From the NCBI GenBank assembly GCA_003254925.1, contig QANZ01046144.1, positions 163,597 to 227,596 of the forward strand: 64,000 bases of DNA, written 5' to 3'. The notes under the pieces were generated by a model that had not been told where the DNA came from, searched no databases, and saw only the letters and a list, made by a program, of their open reading frames with translations. Source of the stretch: Chamaecrista fasciculata. Its lineage: Eukaryota > Streptophyta > Magnoliopsida > Fabales > Fabaceae. Shown here piece by piece: positions 56,753-64,000 of the stretch; position 1 is the stretch's first letter; the number at the start of each line of letters is the position of its first letter. The translations under genes and the position numbers were made by a program.

Positions 56753-56796
56753 TCTATACTATATNGCGTGCCCGTTAGGGCACGCCAAGCCCCTAG
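56753..56796 (+). mobile_element. Helitron ends joined across an N, body missing
   Basis: TCTATACTATAT after an A at 56752 looks like a Helitron 5' end. The N at 56765 is followed at once by the GCGTGCCC/GGGCACGC hairpin (56766-56785) and CCAAGCCCCTAG, with T next, as at 11409-11439. The N probably stands for a collapsed interior. Confidence 0.65.
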
Positions 56797-58029
56797 TATA
56801 TATATATGTTTGTTTCAAAGTTTATTTTTGTGCCATATCTTTTAAAATATTCACTTTGGTCCAAAATTATTAAATATGATATATTTTTTTTATTTTAAAT
56901 TTGAATGTGATGATTCTAGAGTTACAAGTATTTCTTTATCAAGTTGAAGTTATCGGTAAACAAAATTAAATCGAGACTGAAATATGAGCCGCTCATTTAA
57001 TAGCTATGAATTCATTTTGATGAATCATTTATGGGGAATCAAAAAGGTTCCTTCTGAAACAACTTTGTTTTTCTTCCTTTCTAGAAATTGAGACAACTGA
57101 AACAACTATGAGTTGAATGTGCATATTCTTAGTTCAATCTCATTTCTCCTTGCATTTATTCAATCAAATTAGACTATTGGCTAATTATGAACTTTGTATG
57201 TGCCTTTGAAGCTTTATTTCTGTCATTGCCAATTTTAGATGTACCTTCAATAACTGCTCATATTGCACCAACACAGTATTTTGTGATGCATATTTTAAAC
57301 TGAAAACAGAAACACAATACGTAAAACAAAATATTAGATGATGGAACATGGGTAAGTAAAACAGAGCAACACTATATTGCACCAACACAATATTAGATGA
57401 TGTAGGCAAATTCATTGTAGTTTTAATAAATGTAGACAAATCCTAAGGATTAGATGTACCTTCAATAATTGCTCCTAGTATTGCACCGACACAGCATTTT
57501 TTTTGAAAGAGATATAAAACTGAAAACAGAGCAAGAATGACGAGGAAGAATTAATTGGTATTTCATGGGTAAGCAAAAGCAAAAAGCCTTAAAGCATCTT
57601 ATAACTCACCGATAATTAGCGATGAATGGAGGCCAAGACCGTGGAGAAAATAGAGAAAAAGAGTATGAGAGTGATTGAGTCTATAGTGCAGAGAGTGATT
57701 ATTGAGACAGAGTGGTGTTGAACATGGGAGTATAGATCAGTTTCACCATGAACTTACAGAAGAGAACGTGTAGAAGAGAAGAAGTGGAGAGGGAGAACGG
57801 TTGCATAGATCAGTTTTACCATGAACTTGTTGTATGGTTCACGTTCGTGTTCTCTTTTCTAGTCCACGTTTCCATTTTCTTTTTATTTTTTAAAAGGAGG
57901 GAGAGTGATTGTATGGAAATTACAATATGGTCCATAGGAGTGTAGTTTTTAATTGATTTTTGTATTTTTTTAATTCATTATTTTTGATCGATCAGAAGCA
58001 CCCTCAGACATATATATTAGTATAGATAT
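56797..58029. other. Intergenic DNA with an imperfect direct repeat
   Basis: The segments about 57236-57345 and 57452-57545 resemble each other (GATGTACCTTCAATAA, TTGCACC.ACACAG, CTGAAAACAGA). No gene could be supported; the 84- and 65-codon frames here have no recognisable domain. Confidence 0.45.
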
Positions 58030-58530
58030 ATATCCCATTTCATGTCCAAATACCATGAGTTCAAAGCTATGAGTTACTTTTGACGAATTATTTCTCTATC
58101 AAGTGGAGACTGTCAACAAATGAGCTTAAATTGAACCCAAAAGTGAATTTGGGACCAAATGGTGAAACTTTATGAAAAATTGGTCTCAAACCCATTTTCC
58201 AATCCAGTTTAACCTCAAACATGTGTTGACGGTTATAACTAGGAAAAAAAAATAAACTCGTCAAGAGTAATTCATAACTCTGAACTCGTTACATTCAGAC
58301 TTAAAACGAAAAACATATGACCAACTTTAGCAGTTTGACCATGACGTGGCTCACTTTTCGTGCTCAATTTGACTTTGTTTGTTAATAACTCTAACTGGAT
58401 AGAGAAGTACTTGTCAAAAGCAACTCGTAACTCTAGAATCATTGCATTCAAACTTGAAATGAGATATATATGACTATATTCAGTAGTTTGTACCAAAGGA
58501 ACCACTACATAAAACATACAGGACCAATTT
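58030..58530. repeat. Worn foldback related to 37031-37552 and 37900-38240
   Basis: It shares blocks such as GAGCTATGAGTTACTTTTGAC and ATGACCAA with those segments, and faces itself in part (AAAGCTATGAGTTAC against GTAACTCTAGAATC-type sequence). Ends and TSD are not clear. Confidence 0.45.
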
Positions 58531-59081
58531 GAATATTATAAAAAAAAATAATAAATTGAAATGAACTTTTTTTAGGTTGCCCAAGGTATCCCCTAGCTCG
58601 GCAGGTCAAGAGGACTAATTCTTCACGGATCTGTACTCCTTTTAAGAGTCTGTCGCTGAAACTAAAATGAACTTTGAAGCAAAGATATAAAACCAATTTA
58701 AACATTTGACCTAAAAAAATGTTTCTGCCTTCTAAATATAATTTAAATATATTTTGCGTTTGAAAAAAAATTAAATTGTTAATTACTTTACATAACATTT
58801 TTTAAAAAAAGTAAATAAGAACAGAACTTTTTATGTAAAATATATATCTATATTAGTGTGTTTAGGAGAATTTTTTGTTGTCTAATAATTTTAATATAAT
58901 TAAATTAAGGTCATCCAAATAACAAAGAAATGCTGAAGGCATTCTATTTATTTAGAGCTGCCCTTACAAAAGGAAAAATAAAAATATTTCAGTGAATCAT
59001 TCTCATTTCATTATTGAATCTTCAAAAAATATTATGAAGAATATAATATACATATCCAATTTACACATGAAAGCTAAGTAT
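58531..59081. other. Intergenic DNA, no gene seen
   Basis: A GC-richer patch at about 58573-58660 (GTTGCCCAAGGTATCCCC) after a T-run may be a SINE scrap read in antisense. Nothing else is recognised. Confidence 0.4.
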
Positions 59082-59090
59082 AATATATAA

Positions 59091-59336
59091 TGAGTAAACT
59101 ACCAAATTGGTCCCTGGATTATTGGCTCGCTGACAGATTGATCCCCAAATTTAGGAAATTGACAAATAGGTCCCCAAATTTTTCTAATGAGTCAAATAGG
59201 TCCCTGAATAACATGCACAGAAGGACCTATTTGACAAATGTTAGAAAAATTCGGGGACCTATTTGTCAATTTCCTAAATTCGGGGACCAATCTGTCAGCG
59301 AGTCAATAATCCAGGGACCAGTTTAGTAGTTTACTC
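59091..59336. mobile_element. MULE-type MITE with perfect TSD, short relative of the 2.1-kb foldback
   Basis: The 246-bp element starts TGAGTAAACTACCAAATTGG and ends TAGTAGTTTACTC, with GGCTCGCTGACAGATTG and CAATCTGTCAGCGAGTC in its arms. Perfect 9-bp duplications aatatataa lie at 59082-59090 and 59337-59345. The arms match the outer 150 bp of the element at 30339-32495, but the telomere-like middle is absent. Confidence 0.88.
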
Positions 59337-59694
59337 AATATATAATATTGAGAGATTTTAATTAATTCTGGACCCCACAATGCATTGAAATTACTATATT
59401 AGTAAGTTAGATAGTGGATCTGTTTTTTTTTACTTGAAATGTTCGAGATACCAAACAAACAAAAGTGTAGAAAAACATACTTGTTTTCAGCAACATGACA
59501 ATACATTGTTATCCTCTTTCTACTTGAAAAACTAGCATAGATGAGATCAATTGCTTCCAAATATGTCTAATACTTAACAAAGTTCTTTAATTGATGACTT
59601 GAATAATTGAAAAGCTAGCGCAAGCTCTTTCTTTTTTTATGTGAATTTCCATATATTAGTAGAATACTATAAAATATAGAGACTGATACAGATA

Positions 59695-60533
59695 AGGAAC
59701 ACGACACGAATATTCTGATACGCTAAATTTTTAAAATTATACGATACAACGCGATATATATTTATATATAAAAATAATTAAAAAATTATAAATTTTGATA
59801 AAAACTTTAGAAATTATAATATTTATTCATAATATATGTCATATGTGATATTATTTTCTATTGTTTGTCATGTTAAAATTACAAAAATTGATTTTATATT
59901 TTGAAACTTATAAATATATATCGTACGGTTATTGGAAATGGACACGTTGTAGGAATAATTAATTATTTATTATTAATTATAATATTGTGTATTAATTATT
60001 TTCTTTATAGAGTCCTCATTAAAATCTCATTTGGTCCATATTTGTTAGTTACTCATAATATTAAGTGTTGATTGATTGTAATTCATTAGAATTCAATTTC
60101 TGATTTTATTAAGTAGGGAATATCTCCTTGATGGAATGAATTAATCTCACTAAATCAGGCAAGGGGTTCTTGATCAAATAGTGGTTATCAACCTAATTCC
60201 CATCATGAGAATACCACACTATTGACCAGAAAACTTTTTACCGTAAGAATTTTCTCTTCTGGTTTAACACTGACTCTCTTGGTTTTGTAGTGTTCTTTTG
60301 CTCTCTCCATTTGTGATCAGAGAAAGCTTTGACTATGACTGAAGGTATTTATATCTGGTCTCTTCTGCTGTGCTGAAACATTAGAATAATCATGATGCTT
60401 GGGTTTGTTCTATGTTTCTTGATTTCTTTGTAATAGGAGTCATATAAATGTGTTTATGATTTCGAGTTTCTTACACACGTATCTAACACGGCGACACGAC
60501 CTCAAAATAAAGTGTTCATACTTCATAGATAGA
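59695..60533. mobile_element. MITE related to 56200-56521, split by a solo LTR
   Basis: 59695-59947 and 60476-60533 together match the complement of 56200-56521 (AAAAATTATAAATTTTGAT core, then GGCGACACGACCTCAAAATAA at the end). The outer left boundary is approximate. Confidence 0.6.
59948..60475. mobile_element. Solo LTR, retroelement fossil
   Basis: The 528-bp insertion starts TGTAGGAATAATTAATTA and ends GAGTTTCTTACA (TG..CA ends). Identical 5-bp duplications CACGT lie at 59943-59947 and 60476-60480. There is no internal region or coding sequence, as expected after recombination between two LTRs. The superfamily cannot be told from the LTR alone. The identical TSD suggests a moderate age. 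Confidence 0.75.
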
Positions 60534-61107
60534 AATATAAGATAATATAACATTTATAAATACAATCAATATCCATGTTTATATAAATGTGATGGTACCA
60601 AAGTTTATATCTTTCAAGTTTTCTATTTTTAGAGATTTAGTGGATATGTTTTGATGTATATCTTGTTGTATAAGAGATTTGGTTAGTATCTTCTTTCTTA
60701 CGTGTATTGCTTAAAATTTTTTTCTTCTATACTATTGTAATTTATTATGTGGAGCATAAGGTTATGCTTATATTATTAGATCTATATCTTACTTAATCTC
60801 CATGTTATATGGTCTTAAGCCATTTTCCTCATAAATCCTCGGATCTATCTTTTTTACCCAAAAAAAAACAAGTTATCATAATGGGGACGATATTGGATAG
60901 GTAGAAGATTATATCTAGGTTTCCTCTATTATGTCCCTCGAAAATATGTGATTGTTGAGTATATTTATAAGTTTAAGATTTGAGACAGACGTATACATGA
61001 AAAAGTTAATTACGAAAAGTCTTTGCAAAATATAATTTATATATAAAGGGAATAACTTGATGTAAGTTGCGCCATTAGAGGACCAATCCTAGATATTAAA
61101 CAGACAT
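60534..61107. other. AT-rich intergenic DNA, no gene seen
   Basis: No coding region or bounded repeat was identified. Confidence 0.55.
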
Positions 61108-61110
61108 TTA

Positions 61111-61258
61111 TGATGTGTTTGGATAAGATAAATTTAGAAAAGAAAATAATTTTTAGAAATAATTATTCTTTTAAACATATTAAAATTAAAAAAAAAAGTA
61201 ATTCAATTTCATTGGAAAATTACTTTCCCTCCTAAATTTATCTTATTCAAACATACCA
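61111..61258. mobile_element. Short PIF/Harbinger-type MITE
   Basis: The 148-bp inverted repeat starts TGATGTGTTTGGATAAG and ends CTTATTCAAACATACCA, with TTA at 61108-61110 and 61259-61261. The 3-bp TTA target and TGTTTGG terminus fit the Tourist group. Confidence 0.8.
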
Positions 61259-61609
61259 TTAGGGTAATTATTTAATTTTATATGATGTAATTTGATGGCA
61301 ATTTTGTTTCTTATATTTTTTTTATGTATATTGTCATATAATCGATCATTATTGTTATATCATATTCCTTATATTATTATTAATGTTGATTGCTAAAGCA
61401 TCTAATTTGGTTGCCAATGCCATAAAGGCAAAAACATAAAAGAAATAAAAGGAGTGTGATGAAGAAGGGAAGGAAAAGATCCAGATTTACCAAAAGGAAG
61501 ATCCTTATAGGACTTTATTCCATTCCACTCTTGCATGTCACATCTTTAAACAAAAACTAAACAGCTAAGAAATCCAACTTTTTGACACGTGTCAATACGA
61601 GGTAATAAG

Positions 61610-62121
61610 CATAGTACAAAAAACCGGACCGGACCGGGCGGTCCGACAGGTGAACTGGCGAACCGGAGCCCAGGTCGGTCCGGAAAAAAAAAAATACCAG
61701 ATTGCAGTTGAACCGGTGAGTCACCGGTTCAACCGGTGAACCGGAGAACCGGTTTGACCCGCCAAAGTTTGCAAAATTACATATTGACCCCAAAAAATTA
61801 CAAATTAGTCCCTGGATACATATTATAGATGGACTAAAATGAAAACTTTAAAAAAAATTGGGGTCAATATGTAATTTTTACAAAACTTGTTATAGTTAAA
61901 ATTGCAAAATAGCTCCAAAGGTACTAAAGTGTTTAATATTTACTTTATATTTAAATTATTGCAATATATTAATGTGTATTTAATGAATATGTATATTTGA
62001 AAATGTATTTTTTAAGTAAACCGGCTCAACCGGTTAAACTAGTGACCCAGCGGTTGAACCATTGAACTAGTGACCCGAGCCTTCCACCGGTTTGATGACC
62101 GATCCGGTTTTTTGCACTATG
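61610..62121. mobile_element. hAT-type MITE containing a family A core
   Basis: The 512-bp element starts CATAGTACAAAAAACCGG and ends CCGGTTTTTTGCACTATG. Perfect 8-bp duplications gtaataag lie at 61602-61609 and 62122-62129. The arms are rich in AACCGG/CCGGTT. The middle (about 61767-61940) is the central part of a family A MITE (AAATTACATATTGACCCC and its complement) without family A termini. Confidence 0.82.
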
Positions 62122-62159
62122 GTAATAAGTTTGGGACAACCAAAAACATATAAAATTGG

Positions 62160-62570
62160 TTTTATGGCAAATTTGGTCTCATATTTTTTGCTAAGTTCCC
62201 AATTTGGTCATATATTTTTTTTTGTTACACTTTCGATCCTATATCTTTGCAAAAGGTCCCAATTTAGTCTCATATCTTTTGATTAGGTTGCACAATTGAT
62301 CTCATATCTTTATAAAAAGATCAATGGTTAATTGATTTAATTTGCTTACAAATATATGAGACCACTTCTGCATCTGACTCAAAGATATAAGATCAATTCT
62401 GCAATGGATTCAATGATATGGGACCCAAATCTGCATCAAAAAAAGATATGAGACCAAATGAGAACATGACCTAAAGATATAAGACAAAAAATGTAACAAA
62501 AAGAAAATATAGGACCAAATTGAGAACTAAGCAAAAGATATGAGACTAAATTTATAATTTGGCCTATAAG
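62160..62570. mobile_element. Foldback element with TTTGGTCTCATAT arms
   Basis: The left arm GGCAAATTTGGTCTCATAT (about 62166) is answered by ATATGAGACTAAATTTATAA near 62537. Further inside, CCCAATTTGGTCATATATTT is answered by AATATAGGACCAAATTGAG. Centre near 62340. The ends are approximate and no TSD was fixed. Confidence 0.62.
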
Positions 62571-62817
62571 ATTTAATATGACATTCCTATATGTTTGTGC
62601 CTTATATAGTTATACAATTAATTCTACCATGCTTCATTATTCATGTCAAACCATTGAAGCTATACGTGAGGGACTACAAGTGTGTATTTGTAACAACTTT
62701 TTTTGTTTTTTCCTATTTTGTTCTATTTAAGCAATACGTGAGAGATTATAAGTGCGTATTTTTAGTGGGATATAGGATAAAAATTACAATTCAAATTTTT
62801 TTTTTTATAAACTAATT

Positions 62818-62985
62818 AAGGTATCCATGGTCGGGAAGTGAAGCTAATTCATTTACTGCGGGTCCTTCACTTAAGGTGAAAACGATTGACTACAAAATAT
62901 TTTTCATATTCAAAGTGAGATTCAAACCCCATCATATAAGTAAGAGTTTAAGTGAGAACCACTAAGCCACACTCATAATTATTCA
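62818..62985 (-). mobile_element. SINE-like element, uninterrupted reference copy
   Basis: After a T-run comes AAGGTATCCATGGTCGGG, and the element ends with GAGATTCAAACCCC and ACCACTAAGCCACACTC. On the minus strand this reads GTGTGGCTTAGTGGT (A-box-like) and GGGGTTTGAATCTC (B-box-like), typical of a tRNA-derived SINE with its tail at the left. It matches the split copy at 22579-23412. Confidence 0.6.
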
Positions 62986-63509
62986 AATTCAAATTGTCAA
63001 TACTCAGCCTCGATTAGTGATCAACTAAAGTGTAGGAGAGTTTTGTTTATGTACAAAAAAAAAAAAAATAAGCTCATCGGCGGAATCAGAACTTTCAGTG
63101 AGGGGACCCAAAGTTGTCTAATTAAGAGATATCATGTAATATTAAGCCATTAGTATTATCAAAATTAATTTTATATTTTAATTAGTTATAATCTTAAGTT
63201 TTAGACAAGAGTTATATTATATTTTAGTTCAAATTTAAATAATGTTTCTATACTAAAATGTAAGCATGATGTACTCTTTCTCAATTGCAGACAAGGAGCT
63301 AGGAACATAAACACATATTATTAAATACAATATTTGACTTCTCACATTGTTTTAATCACCACAAAAATTGTACTCTTGTGCCAACCATCTTAAGAACATT
63401 GACAAGAATCAATTAAATTATCTAATTGCCTTGTGACAAGATCTCTACAAGTAAATAACGAGGTTAAAATTTCTTATTTTTCTTCTTCAAGAAGATCATC
63501 ATCATCAAT
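62986..63509. other. Upstream region of the EXPP1-like gene
   Basis: AT-rich, no gene. The leader before 63510 contains TTCTTCTTCAAGAAGATCATC, a plausible 5' UTR. No convincing TATA box was found. Confidence 0.45.
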
Positions 63510-63866
63510 ATGAGATTAAGATTAATAATGGATAATAATGAAGAAGCCTTTACCAAATTCAATATACTTGTTGCAATTAGGGTTTTGATGATGACGTTGA
63601 TGACCATGCTTGTTGCACATGATGCTGCAGATACAAATGATGTTTATAGCCCTTGTTCTGATGCTAGGGTTCACAAAGGTGATGGTTTTAGCTTTGGTAT
63701 TGCATTTTCAGACAAGCAATCCTTCTTCCTCAATCAAGGTGGTCCGCAGCTTTCGCCGTGTGATCGCCGGCTTAGACTCTCCGGCAAAGGTGCACAACTA
63801 GCCGTCTTCAGGCCGATGGTCGATGAGATTTCCCTTCTTACCATTAATCAAAGCTCTCTTAACTTG
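63510..63866 (+). CDS. EXPP1-like secreted protein, first exon only
   Basis: Exon 1 codes 119 residues, after which a GT donor at 63867 (TTG followed by GTGCGTAT) begins an intron that runs off the window; the apparent continuation to a stop at 63893 is intron. A hydrophobic stretch at about residues 19-38 looks like a signal peptide or membrane anchor. It is followed by the family signature: YSPCSDARV..GDGFSFGIAFSDKQSFFLNQGGPQLSPCDRRL and QLAVFRPMVDEISLLTINQSS, as in plant EXPP1-type proteins of about 240-250 residues. These proteins are predicted to be secreted and have no established reaction. The missing part should carry the conserved cysteine-rich second half. The start is the first ATG; a second in-frame ATG is 6 codons later. 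Confidence 0.82.
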
Positions 63867-64000
63867 GTGCGTATACTTAAAAATTTGAAGTGATTATATA
63901 TATATATATATTGTAAAGATTTAGTCTTAGTTATTTAAGATTTGGGATATCTTATGTAATCTTTGAGTGACTTGTATTTTAATTAGTTACCATATATTTT

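Noticed and set aside
62818-62985. A tRNA gene on the minus strand
   Set aside because: The A- and B-box-like segments are present but the body does not fold as a tRNA and a second copy occurs at 22579-23412. A tRNA-derived SINE explains it better.
1-64000. CRISPR arrays, operons, bacterial ribosome sites or prophage
   Set aside because: Spliced genes and plant transposon families show that the window is plant nuclear DNA. The spaced repeats seen are MITE arms and microsatellites.

Overview
This is nuclear DNA from a flowering plant, most likely a core eudicot. The evidence is spliced genes with GT-AG introns, a very AT-rich intergenic background, plant-specific families (a PIN auxin carrier, REM/VRN1-type B3 proteins), plant-type TTTAGGG-like repeats and the usual plant MITE families. 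The species cannot be read from the sequence.

Six host genes are supported. A PIN1-type auxin efflux carrier (4639-7718, +, six exons, 612 residues, joined in frame) stands alone at the left. DPH3, a small CSL-zinc protein of diphthamide synthesis, lies at 32829-33080 (+). A TMEM45/DUF716 membrane protein is at 40112-41077 (+). A one-domain B3 protein (42993-44588, +, two exons, 353 residues) faces a two-domain VRN1-like B3 protein (49176-52313, -, four exons, 425 residues) in convergent orientation. The first exon of an EXPP1-like secreted protein (63510-63866, +) runs off the right edge. The genes have unrelated roles (auxin transport, translation-factor modification, membrane protein, chromatin/flowering-type regulators, secreted protein) and form no operon-like unit.

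The rest, well over 80 percent, is gene-poor and built largely of small non-autonomous DNA transposons. Many can be delimited by their target-site duplications (TSDs): 9-bp MULE-type foldback elements (at least ten, in two main families), 3-bp TAA/TTA Tourist (PIF/Harbinger) elements, 8-bp hAT-type elements, a TA-flanked Stowaway, and Helitron 3' ends with the GCGTGCCC hairpin and CTAG. There are also tRNA-derived SINE-like elements, two 340-bp TRIM retroelement fossils and one solo LTR.

The most interesting loci are these. A 1.2-kb Pack-MULE with a perfect 9-bp TSD carries pieces of a CIPK protein kinase gene (27837-29057). A 2.1-kb foldback has arms made largely of degenerate telomere-like repeats and ends about 200 bp before the DPH3 TATA box (30339-32495). 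A tandem duplication behind the TMEM45 gene has one copy that received two later insertions, while the other copy preserves both empty sites (41071-42150). A three-level transposon nest lies at 37789-39290. Nothing in the window looks like a new enzymatic or defence system; its novelty lies in transposon structure.
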